This document shows, piece after piece, positions 1 to 11,477 of a stretch of 64,000 nucleotides of DNA. Position 1 is the stretch's first letter. Each line of letters starts with the position of its first letter. Source of the stretch: Cyanodermella asteris. Lineage: Eukaryota > Ascomycota > Lecanoromycetes > Ostropales > Stictidaceae. The notes beneath the pieces were generated by a model that was not told the DNA's origin, did not search any database, and worked only from the letters and a program-made list of their open reading frames with translations. The position numbers were made by a program, and so were the translations under genes. Where the stretch lies: contig UYJD01000001.1 of the NCBI GenBank assembly GCA_900618795.1, forward strand, positions 1,777,190 to 1,841,189, read 5' to 3'.

Positions 1-3000
1 GTGTTCTGCAACATTGTGAAATCGTGTCAGCAAATGAAGCACACGCCGTTGAGGTAATTGTTTCGCTGGCCGTGGTTCCGATTTCGAGAAGCTGGGTGCT
101 CTATCTCGTGGCCTATCAGCTCGAGATTATGCTTGCTCGTCCTCTTCCCCTCTTTTGAGCAGGACATGCAGGCCTGCCGCCTCGAGGCTATTCCCGAGGA
201 ACAGACCCACTGTTGCACACGATTGACGTATTCTTCAGCGGGCCCATGCGCTTAAGCAGGACCGTAGGATGTCGACAGGGATTAGCGACCTTCAGCGCCG
301 AAGCTCTGCAGCCTTATGGTGGCTGTTTCAGTCACTCACCTAAGTTAGATCCGACGGGCCACGCACTGTTACGGCCCACATTGCTCAACAGTCACCTACC
401 AGGCTGGCCAAGTCGCCGCGCCGAAACAACGATACAAGACTCGTAGGTTGGATCTTAGTGATCCGTTGCAACGTCGCCTGATCATTCCTCGCACCCAGAT
501 GGCTTGAAACCAGCCCGCATGTTGCAATTGCCCAGCCATGCAGTAATGCGCCAATAATGCTCGCCCACGTTACTTCTTTTTCCGTATTTATCATGACTGT
601 GCCCCGACATGGCTGAGGCTGATGCGTAGGAGGCAGCAGTCAGCAGCCGCTTAGGACGGACACGATATCTTTGCGCGAGGCTTTCGGCGACGGGCCGTAA
701 TCTTGCGGCGCGCACGTTGTGGTCGCAGAAGCGTGACCAAATCTGAAGCAACATGGGCGTGTGATGATTCGGCCTGTCTATCCGTTTCAGGCAGGAGCAA
801 CAACACCTAATAAGCCGCAGACAGGGGGCCATGAAGTTCTCAAGCGAAGTCGCCATAGTTGGACTTTTGACGGGGTCTTCAGAATGATGGATTTCGCAGA
901 GGCAGGCCCTGCGCCGAGGGATTCTTTCGAAGCCTTGACTGTTACCCTTCCCCGTCAGCACATGAGTCCAAGGCAGGGTTCGAAACTCGACAGCAGTTCG
1001 ACGTGCTCTTTTTGGCGAACGGCGACGCGCAGTTGATGCATCAATGTTCATCACATATCATTACGGAGTCATGCAAGCTGTCCAGCATCTGTGTCGGCTG
1101 TCACTCATCCATGTCCTTGGGGCTCCTCGAATGTAGCCTCATGGGCTATGTGACTTCCAGGCCTGTCAACAGTCCCGATGGAACCAATCACAGCCAGCCC
1201 ACGATAGTTTGATGATGTTTGTAACCATCATAGCCTGCTCGGGGATTTCACTTTTTAGTGTGGATGATAGTAGGACAACCATAACGGTGTGTGGGACCGA
1301 CTTAGGCCTGTATGAGGGATCAAAGGGGCCGCAGCCGTTGGCGGCCACGTGGTGGTTCCTGCAGAGAGAGCCTCTAGAAACTTGAGGGAAGCCAGACCAA
1401 GGTTCGATGCAGCGGTGACGGGGGTGCTTTGTAGTGCAATCCGAGAAGGTGTGGGCCATCGAGCGTGGCGGAACAGGCGGTCGGGGTGATGGGTCCTTCA
1501 CACCACCAGCGCAACACTCCTGCATCAGATTCTTGCATCAGCTTCGGGAGGATGGTGGCTACCACACGCAGAAACGTGGCAGCACGGCGCGGACTGATGG
1601 CAGGCCACCTCGTGGCAGCATCCGCGCAAGATGTTCGTCGTGTTGCCTTGAGCAGCCAGACAAGGTCCCTGATTGTAAGCAGAAGAGTCACTGGACGAAA
1701 CATTTCGAAACATGCGTGCCGGCCTGGTTCGTTCGGTTGCTCAGGCTGCAGGTTTACTCATGCCGTGTAGAGCTCATCGTCGTCATGCTGCCGCCAGATG
1801 GCTGCTATCAACAAAAGGCATTTGATAAACTCAGGTTAGTGCTGTGTGACGGAGTCATGCCAAAGCACGTATTCCCAGCTATTCGGGGCATCAGGCCACA
1901 CACAGTCTTTCTGGCGCCGTCAAGAACAGTCGGCACGTATTCTCGGCAGACGATATTCCAGAGCATGCTTGCAACTCCATTAAAAATGGGGCCAATTATC
2001 CTGGCCTTACGAGCAGGCGCGCTGCTCAAATTGGAAATGGGTGAGGCTCGTCTCCCAGCGCTACGGTTTGGGCTGGTTGTTGTGGGTCTGGCAATCGCCA
2101 GCAACCGCCTTGCCGGCGTTCGACTGGACCCACAACTTCTGCAACCGTTGTTGCGCTGAAACGAAACAGAACAACAATCAGTTTCAGAGTACGGTCACGT
2201 CTAGTAAAAACGGCGGTCAGAAGCTCGTCGAGGCTCCCGTTCTCGACCCGGCAGAACGGCAGGCAAGAGAGGTCCTTCGGCAAAGGTCAGTTGAGAGAAT
2301 TTGCATATGCCAAAGACCATGGTTTTGGGGTTGCCAGGTCTCAAGGGCTGTGAGTGGAAGACAGATCAAAGTGTGGTCGGCTGCAATGGCCGGCGTTGCC
2401 GAACCTTAGGTGGTTTGTAGTCAAAGCGTGCGAACCGATGAGCTCAGGAACAGAAGCAGTAACAAGGCGACGCCAGGTTAATTGTCAGATGCAGCTTGTG
2501 CAACAAAACAGGGAGGAGGATGAGGATGCCGCGGTCGAGGTTCTTGTTACTGAGATTATTGTTGTGGAAAAAGGCTCAGGGCAAAGTAGCAGGCGTTGTA
2601 CCGCTTGGCGGCAGTCGGGGAAAGCGGAGCGGCTGGCCGGCGCCGCCGTTTCAAGTTCAACTCTGCAAACTCAGTCCGGCGGAAGTCCTCGGTTGCCCAT
2701 CCGGCCCAGACTCGCAGGGCGAAGAATCATCACAATCCTCCTCATCACGGCTGCTATATCGGGCTAATGCTTTTGCTGCCTGAGCGCAAACAGTTCATGC
2801 CCGTCCAAGATGCTTTTCCAGTCCTCGTGTGCTAGAGAAAGTCACAGGACTCCGGCCTCCTCAAGGATCGAGAGCAAGAGCGCTGAAAATTCTTCACCCT
2901 CCGTGTCACATGGATGTCTGTGCAATGATGCCGAACCGTCTCTGAATGATGATTTGGGCTCCGGAGCTACATGCCAGGCCTGGTTGATGGCCACCTACTC

Positions 3001-5738
3001 TGCTAGGCTTACTCTGACAGCTGTGTTCCAAATGTTGGCCACAAACCTATGGTGCTCGAAGAGATACAGAATGACTAGTGTTGTCATCGGAGTTGCTTTG
3101 AGTCGTAACCACCAGCTCTGCGTTGGCATATACACCAGATACCTATACACTCAGCCTGCAGAATCTAGGGTGTATCCAGCTAAACTATCTCGTTTATTGC
3201 ACCTAGTTAATGTCTGGTAGATCTCTCTACCTTCGTTGTGACATGTCATATCCCACGACACGTCAAAATTGATTCGAAGCCACAGACTGTCCAGATCTCT
3301 TAGTATAAGTGCATCTTCATGCATGTCTCAGTCGCGGCCTTGTCAAAGATCAGACGGAAGCGCGCCACCAGAACACCGTCATAAACACAACGATTCAAGT
3401 ATCGTTGTCTCCTTTGAATACCCTTTGTTACAGCTTCACCCGTCTCTGAGCATCTCCACTCGTACCACTTGGCACTGCAGATCCGGAAGAAGGCGGTCCT
3501 GCGGCTCTCCGACCGCCTTGAACAGGGATTTGACGTGTAGGAAACGGCGTCGCGGTGGCAAAGACAGAAAAGCCCACAAAGAGCTCGCGTTGGGATGCCA
3601 CACCTGAGACACTCGTTCGATACACAGCAATTTCCAGAGCGCAACGACGCTTGTCATGAAAATCCAGCAGACTGGTTGTCCTACATTGCATCTCAAATTG
3701 CCCTAGGTGTCTACATACATTGATCTGAGACATTGATCGAGCCAAGACCGTGGTTCCGGCCATCTCTGTCCAACGCAAACTGTAGGGCGAAAAGTGGATT
3801 TCCATTCGAGATCGCGCTTCTGCAAGATTGTGCCAATCCATCCGATCTCTTATGCAGGTTTGAGCCCTAGTCGCCTGCGACGTACTTGGACCGAAGTTGA
3901 AAGGTGATAAAGCCCGGCTTCCCAAACGTCGAGCCCCGCTTCCCGGGGGAATCCCTGCTCGTGGCTCTTTTTTCTTCTCCTTTTTCGTTTTCTCTTTGCT
4001 TTGCCATTTTCGAACGTGCGCGAGCTCTGGCTCCCCTTGACGGACCTTGCGCACGCCGGCGTAAAGTCGCTATTTGCCGAGTCAAACCCAAAAAAAAAGA
4101 CCGTCTATGCTGATGGCACGTAGGCCGATGTCTTGCATCAATCGTGATCGTTACCTGCGAGTCATTGGTAGAGAACAGGTTGTTCGGACCTGAACGTGCC
4201 GCACAGGGCGACCAGCGGCCGCTGAGATGCCTCCCGCAACCAATATCACGATTATGATTTTTGTGAATGCAATTCTAGACTGAAAAAATATTTGTACTTT
4301 CGCACACCTCACTGCGGCTTTCTAGCGTGTTGGACGTGTACAGTATCATTGAGGGTCACCCTCTTGCGCTTCACACGTCATGCAGAAGTATCAATGAATG
4401 ATGCGCAAAAGTCGCGGATTGAACGCATATTCTTTGCTTCAACGAATATTTCCGACATGGTGCCAAACATCCATTTCGACATGTCACCATTTGCAGAGCC
4501 ACGTATATAATCCATCGCCATCGAGGACCTCTTGAATCTTTTGATGATATGAACACAAATTCTAATTTTTGTAGAGCCCCAAAATCGTGAAAGGTGTAAA
4601 TTCGGGAGGCTACATCGGAGCGATCTTTCAGTATAGTACAGATGCTTCTGCCGGATCACCTTGATCCATGTCATTCACCTCCTGGAAGCTTCGAGGCAGT
4701 CAACTATGGCGAATCAACGTCTTGGTCACGACACATCTTGTGAGCTCCATCTTCGTTGGGAAACATGAATTCCATCTTGCCTGCCAAATTTAGCCGTGAA
4801 CCTGTTCCCGACCATGGTGGCAAAGTCAGCATCCGCCTCAATCGTGCAGAGCACCAATCGGGGGCGCGCATCATAGACGTGCAATAGCCAGCCGTTGCCA
4901 ACTGCTGCAGAATCTTTATGGTGTTCAGTACAAGTTTCACGGCCTGCCGATATAGCTCTCACATTCACATTATCTCCCCCCGCGCCGTTGATTTGACGAT
5001 AGATTGTTGCAAATTGTACAGATTACAAGGTACATATCCGAAGCGAAAGGGCATAGTGGTAGAAGGACATTTTGACGCGTTCAAACAGACATTCATGCGG
5101 TCGCGGATGATAAAACCAGAGCCTTGCATTGCCACCAAACCATACATGCATGCTTTCCCGGCTAAAGCCTCCTTCACAACGCTGTGCCATCGTACCTGGC
5201 ATGCAGACAAAAGCATCAGCACCCAACCGGAGACGGTGGAAAATCGCAAAACAAGGAATCAATGCTTTCCACCCCATTCGAATACCCGTTGCCGCAACTT
5301 TAACACTGGCCTCGACTGCATTCCAGCTCCCCGAGTATGCATAGCAGACTCTCTCCAAATCAGCACACTTGCGATATCCGGCAAATTACTCATCGTTCTC
5401 AGATCCATCTGATGTTGATCTTTGATTCTCCTCATATCATTTTTGCTGTCGGTCGTTGTCGTTCTGGTCATATCCCACCACGTATGGGGGTACATCAAGG
5501 TGGAGGGAAGATGGTCGTGTGCATCGAAACCTCCGAGCTCGTAGATCTAGTAACATTCTAGGTATGTGTTTGTTTTGTCATGTGCGTCGTGGCTCATGTC
5601 TTTTCGTCACATCTTCGCGTATCATCATCGGGCATTTGGCCTTTGGTGCGGTTAAACCAGGCATCACAGTTCGGTCTGGGACCGGAGACTGCGCAGATGG
5701 GACAAGGATTGCGAGTGGCGCAGAGAGTCGCAGCCTTT
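1..5738. other. Gene-poor stretch of 5.7 kb
   Basis: I see no convincing gene here. Many overlapping frames are open, which GC-rich DNA gives by chance, and none shows a recognisable domain or a splice-linked exon series. A pyrimidine-rich tract at about 3966-4012 resembles the CT-rich core promoters of fungal genes, but no credible coding start follows it. The part from about 4250 to 5400 is more AT-rich and holds a possible decayed gene, listed separately. No tRNA or rRNA signature was found. Confidence 0.5.
4378..5358 (-). pseudogene. Possible decayed BTB/POZ-like gene
   Basis: On the minus strand, several short frames carry protein-like stretches in a plausible order. Around 5050-5250 there is a stretch with an FHR start, a GGFSRES segment and an FERVKM segment. 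This faintly resembles the fungal BTB pattern (histidine plus hydrophobics, GGF-ES, then a Tyr/Leu-rich end). Around 4720-4900 and 4378-4674 are further stretches, the last with a SEIF segment. No single frame joins them and no full domain can be read. The resemblance is weak; chance open frames are the main alternative. Confidence 0.2.
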
Positions 5739-7761
5739 CTATTGCTGGACGATGATCTCGACTTTGCCGCCATTCTGACCACCCTGCTGCTGGCCACGCT
5801 GGCTCAATTCGTCACTGCCGCGCTGTTGGTGACCCAGACCTTGGCCGTTCTGCCTAGTGCGAGCAAAGCCCGGAGCTCGCTCTGGCGCAGGACCTCTTGG
5901 CTGGCGGATAGGCAATTGTGAGCCTGGCGTCCGGCTAGAAGAGTCGTCCGGGAAGCTGTTCGCACTGCTGAACCCACGGTTACTGCCGATAGGCGATGGA
6001 TTGCCTGGTACACCTTGATCACGGTCCCACGAGAGAATACCGCGAACACGACGTGGACTGCCGGCTGGATTCTGATTGCCTCCGTTCATGGATAGATTGC
6101 CGAACGAGTTGGCAAGCATATCATCAGAGCGCTGCTGCTGGCCTCCCAGTAGAGCGTTGTTCGAGTGAGCGCTCGTCAGAGTCTGGCTCCCATTGCCATC
6201 AGTCGTGCGAATCGGGTGCAGTGGATGCTGGGAGGGATAGCTTGCTGTAGACTGTGCAGGCGACGGGGTGATTGACCGCAAGTCTGCGACTGATCTGACC
6301 CCTCGCAGATTGGCCGAGTTGCCAAAGCCTCCAGGTGACTCTGGGTGGAGATATCCCGTGCTGTGTTGACCACGCAAGCTGGAGATGTTTTGGAACGAGT
6401 TGTCCATTAAACCACGAGCCTCGCTGAAGTCTGTCGTAGCCGCTCGGTTCAGAGTGCGGCGATTGGAGTCAGGCTGTAGCATAGATGCCTGTCCAATGGG
6501 CGGACTGACGTTGTTATCGGCTTGCTGACCCTTTTGGACATACACTTGACGCTGTTCATTCAACCCAGTAGATTGGTGACTCAGGTTCATCATGTGCGCA
6601 AGAGTGTGCACCATGCGCCGTTGTACGGCCGTCAGGGTGGATGGAAAAACCAGCATTTGTCGGGCTGGGTCACTCTTGAACATCAAAATCTCGTTGTAGA
6701 AGGCCAAGGTGTGAGGGTCGTTCAGGTCAACAGCAGTGCTGTCAGCAGACAACTGTCCGAGGCCGCCTGATGCGACGGACATGGCCTGGCGTGGGTTACG
6801 CTGCTCCACAGGCGAAGGAGAGGTGGCATTCATGCGAGACTCACGCGATGTTAGAGAGGATAGCGAGGGAGGCTGATGAAGCGATGGCGTGTTCATGGGC
6901 CGGTGTTGCTCCTCGAGTTGACCTCTTCTCTCGCGCTTCTCACGCTCGATGCGCTCGCGCTCTTGAACCGGCAGCATCTTCTTGTACTCAACTCGTAGTT
7001 TGCGTCCGTTCATTTCGAAATGGTTGAGGGACTGAATGACGATGGCCGTCTCTTCTGCTGAGGTGAAGTTTGCAAAAGCGAGACCGCGAAAGACTCCATT
7101 GTCAAAGTGGTAGTTGAAGGCGTACGGAAGCGGCAGGTGTAAGTTGGTCATGCATTCAACGAGTTCCTCCTTGCGAACTGCGAAGGGGATGTTCTTGATG
7201 ACGATCGCCGTCGGAATCAGCTCGTCTTCGACATCCACGGGATAGTCACGAGGCATGCCATTACCCATGCTTGGAGGGCCCATATTGAAGTTGCTGTCGC
7301 TGATCGGAGGGAGATTGATCGATTCATTAGGCTGTTGCATCCAGCTCTATTTGTCGGTCAGCATTGTCCACCTGGTCTGTTCCCGCTTCGATTGTACTTA
7401 CCGAGGGCAACTGGCGCGCATTGTTTCGCTGCTGGTTTGGCCGAGTGGTCCTTGGACCGGAGGCCAGACCGCTTGGGCCAAAGACATTGTTTTGGTCAAA
7501 GGCCGATGGGTTCCAGGTGTGAGCACCAGTTGAGTCAAAGGAATAGCCACCCGGAGCGGGCAACACTGTCTCAAGCCTGTTCAATCCACTTCGACCAATG
7601 TCAAACCTGGAACCCGGCTCTTCTCCTCCGTAATATCCATTGCCATTCATGGTGTTGCGTGAGTAGGACTCGAAAGGCGGAACCTGCCTCGAGGCCTGAC
7701 GGTGCTGACCTGCAGGAGAGCGAGTCGGGTCGTCGTAGGAAAACAGGCCCTGCGTGTTCAT
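5739..7761 (-). CDS. RRM and R3H RNA-binding protein, Pin4/Cip2-like
   Basis: Two exons, 7761-7402 and 7346-5739, encode about 655 residues. The intron 7401-7347 (55 bp) has donor GTAAGTAC and acceptor AAATAG and lies in phase 0. An RRM spans about residues 165-245, with RNP2-like AIVIKNIPF and RNP1-like FRGLAFANF. A basic ERERIEREKRERR helix follows. An R3H-like domain lies at about 325-390 (PARQMLVFPSTLT, then RMVHTLAHMMNLSH). The rest is low-complexity and rich in Ser, Gln, Asn and Gly, as in stress-granule proteins. The family (yeast Pin4, fission yeast Cip1/Cip2) binds mRNA in the cytoplasm and modulates stress and cell-cycle transcripts. The start is the first ATG of the 5' exon. The domain call is firm; the orthology is an inference. 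Confidence 0.85.
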
Positions 7762-10700
7762 CGTGGCTTGTTCGAGGGGATGCAGTGGCGACGTCGCGTG
7801 GCTTCAGACGTCGCTCACCTGTTGTGTCGCGGCTCAAGACACACCGAGCGCAACGAAAAGTCCTCAGGGCCGATCAGGAGTCGACAAGACCACGTGAGGG
7901 TGTCTGCTGCAACGATCCTGCGGGCTTGCGGAGACTAGAAAGACGGCGGGATCAGCGCCGTTCTCGGACGGTGGATGGTAATACTTTGTACAATGGTCGC
8001 GAAGAGAGACTAGTATCTGCAAAAAATTCGCTGCGGTGCTGAGATGTGGAAAAGATGGAAGATCGTCACAGTCATGGATTTCGTGAGAGAGACGTGAGCG
8101 TCGTGTCTGACGAAGCCTGGAAGTGCTGTGAGGATGTTGAAGGGAAGAACGGCCGTGGTAGAGAGCGTAATATGATCTCTCGAAGGGTAAACTGGCAGGA
8201 GCGCAGTCATTAGGCCATAGGACGAGGGTGCGGGCAACGGCAAAGGAATGCAGCGTGCGAGCGGCGGAGGAGTGGATCAGGTACGAATGCAGAGGGGAGA
8301 GGTCCGTTAAATGAATGGCTTTTTGCAGGAAAGCGCGGCCACGGATTCTGGGAGGGCCCTGTTAGATGGCAGGCGCAGCTGGAGCACCGGCCGGAGCCCT
8401 CGCGGGGTGCTGGCCTAAGGGAGACTCTGGTCAGTATATGGGCGAGTCAGGCTACGACGAGCGCTCTTTGTTGAACTTACTCGGGTGTAGATTTCGACGC
8501 GTTGAAGGACTGCGCGGCGAAGACAGCGGTTGGTGTATAGAGTTGCTGGGAAGTGAGGCGGTGGAGGTGGTGATGGTGGTGGTAGTGTAGCGAAGAGGAA
8601 GAGAATGTATCGCGTGTGCGTGCGTGTGCGCGAAACGAACCGAAACGAAGAACCCCGGCAGAGGAGGAAAGAGCGCCGGAGCAGAGGGCAGCTGCGCTCC
8701 AGTTGCGCCTTCCCGCGAGCTCGGCCGTCGACGCTGTCATCTCTGGCCTGCCCGGCTCTCTCTAACCTGCTAACCAGATCTCTGCTGCACACTACCGCAG
8801 CTAATGACACCAGCGCCCCACGAACAAGAAGCTCGACATGACCTTTCCTGCTGATGTGAACCGGACTACCACTCTGCTAGTGCCAGGCTATCCCTAGTGC
8901 GCGCGTGGCTCTGCGCCCAGTCGGATTCCCACTCTCCAAGCTGCGCTCTGCACCTTTGGACTCTGGCCAGTCGCAAGCATGTCCAGAGACTTCACGCTAA
9001 TATAACAATTTCACAGGCTCTTCAAGCTTCGTTTTCCACCTTTGGCTCACCTCTCGCAGGCTTCACGGCAAACTTCTCCGGCCACTTACCTTCCCGGATG
9101 CTATCCAGATGCAACCATACGACGCCTGGCTCAGGGTCTCTACAAAAAGGGGCCGACTTTTAATTTGACCACCACTGCTGCTCCATGCCAGATGCGGGCG
9201 TGTGCGCAAAATCGCTATGCTACAAAGGGCCCACAACCAGCTCTTTTCTGGCTATGGCTTCACGGGACGGGCCACGCGGGAGACCTTGGCTTCTGCATCG
9301 CCTCTGCACTTCATCATCTTATAATCGTCTGCCATCCTCTCAGATGTCGCTAAACGAGGCTCCTGTCTGTTTCTCCTAGGTATTGGGCTGCTGGTGATAC
9401 GGGCCAAGGCCTGGAATTACGTAAAGACGAGCCTGTCTGCTGTCGAGATGGCCTCCTCCAGTGCTCATTCGCCAGAGATTCTCGGTCATGTCATGTCTGA
9501 ACCACGAAAGGCTTGACCAGACTGTTGAGAGTATTGTGCGCATCCATACACAGTGACCGTGGAGACACTCCTTGGTTTCGTGGCCTGTAAGTATGGATAG
9601 GGCGTCAGCAGGTCTCATGAGCAATGTATCCTCCAAGTTCGCCTCCCTCTGTCCAAGCCGCCCGCAGAGTTTGACCGTCATGCACGGGAACACGCTTCTT
9701 AGCCAAGTGTTGGCGCCCCAAGCTCGCCTCAAAGTATTGCGAACATGACCCTGGAGCATCTACGTACGCAAGTTGAATGACCGGAGCCCAAGCAGCAAAA
9801 AATATGCCAGATCAATCGTTCACTGCGTCGAAATGCCCTCTGAAATCGAGCTTTCTGGGCGCTTGATTGGGCGTCGAGACACGTAGGTGGCATCGTGTAT
9901 TTGTGGATTCAAGCCAGACTTTGCAGTGTGCTAGGTTGCGTCTCGGGCTGTCGCTGCTCTGTTTGCTGTTCGATACCAAGCTCTAAACCTGGGCGCGATA
10001 TGCACGTGCACGTCACGCTTCAGACTACGCTCCAGTCGTCTTACTTGGATCGAATACTGATGAAGCTCGCACAGTAGTCACGACCCAAGACCCCGCAGTT
10101 TGACAGACAGGTGTCTCTGTCGCGTAAACGAGCATGCTCTGGCTGACGTACAGTAGGTACCATGCGACATATGTGGAAACAGATCACCAAAGGTATCGCA
10201 TCGCATCGGACTCCATCTCTCTTTCACAAAATTCATGCTACACCTCCTCTGCAGCAGCGTACATGATCTTGACCTCGCCTCGTCCGGCCGACGTCCTCGG
10301 TGAAGGTCGATCCCACCACCTGGCTTACCCAACAGGGTTTGCTCTTCAAGAAACGATTCGTCGAGCGAGAATGTCGAGACTCGGACCCGTCAGCGACCGA
10401 AATCCCCCCCCTGTCCCGCCCCGCTGGCACTGCGTCGCTGCCTCACGAATCCCAGTTTAGCTCGCCAGCCCGGTTGGTTGTTTCCTGCGCCAAATCTCCC
10501 CGTCCGGTGCGCTAGATGGTCATGTGACTCAGGTAGGGTGGCTGCCCAATCAGTGGTCGAGGTTGGCGTCGCCTGGTTCTTCTGGGTTTCCAGGCATGGC
10601 CAGCTGGCTTGCGGAGAGGGGCTGCCAAGGCCTGCTAAGATATCTACTCCCTGGTGCGACAATATTCAAGCTCGTGATGAGACGGGTATCAGAACTGACA

Positions 10701-11477
10701 GGGCGCTCTCCTCTCAGACTGTGAGCTCGATGGCTCGCAGCTTTCCAGGCATGTGAGCACGAGGCGTTCGCGCCTGTGGGGTGCCGCCGCAAACACAAGC
10801 GTCGCAACTCACAAACCACCCCCGCGGGCATCATGGTGGACGTCGGATCGTGGATACGAAGTTGCTTTCTCTGTCAGCCGTGAGTCGAGCAAGGTAGCAA
10901 AATTTCCAGACATGCGTGGCTCGTGGCATTCCAAGTTTACGCTCCATCAGTGCTCGGGCGAACGAGGAGTCGACAAGTCGTCGAGAAAAGCGAGGTCTCG
11001 TGATGATCCTGGTTCCTTGAGTGTTTGATGGCCATGATTGTGGTCTGGATCTGCTACGGCTTCCGGGACGGGAACGTGCCAGAGGACGTGCTGCCAAAGC
11101 TACCGGCCCATCTTGTTCAGCCAACCGTGACACGGCAGCTGAGTGGTGGACGGAGAGAATAATAGCCCTCGTCGAAAATGGTTGGTTAAGGAAGCTAGAC
11201 GTTCTTCGACTCCTGCAGACCGGCGAGACCGCTTTCCTCTTTCTGGAATCCCGCCTGAAATATCTCTCACGGGGTCAGGTATCGTGTGCACAGTGCAAGC
11301 CTCACCTCGATTCTATCTATACTTCTCATGCATTATTCGTGCTTGTTCATACTGTTTTTGCTTACAATAACAGTTTATAGCATACATTCTCTCCAAATAT
11401 GCTTCCGCGCTCATGTATGCTGCAGTCATGGTGAGATGCCCCCTTTATCGGACAATTGAGGGCGCCGAAGTAAAGAC
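7762..11477. other. Long intergenic region upstream of the RRM gene
   Basis: These 3.7 kb separate the 5' end of the RRM gene from the 3' end of the START-like gene, and I see no credible gene. A strong minus-strand donor, GTAAGTTCAA reading from 8480 downwards, lies about 720 bp upstream of the RRM gene ATG. It suggests a spliced, long 5' UTR; a possible acceptor TTTCTAG lies near 7935. Short open frames at 9376-9759 and 10390-10662 (minus) resemble nothing known. The stretch 10400-11100 is GC-rich with a C-run near 10404. Confidence 0.45.
8558..8589 (+). repeat. GGTGGT-type purine-rich microsatellite
   Basis: An imperfect run of GGT/GGA/GAT triplets lies just upstream of the candidate 5' UTR donor of the RRM gene. 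It is followed at about 8605-8635 by an alternating GTGTGC stretch. The run reads CCACCA on the transcribed minus strand, so it would be a pyrimidine/adenine-rich part of the leader or promoter. Confidence 0.6.

Noticed and set aside
1434-2159. 241-codon plus-strand frame
   Set aside because: No domain, odd composition, no ATG-linked splice pattern, and overlapping frames on both strands are equally open. Probably chance in GC-rich DNA.
3428-4054. 208-codon minus-strand frame
   Set aside because: The Lys/Glu-rich start is just the complement of the CT-rich tract; the rest shows no recognisable content.
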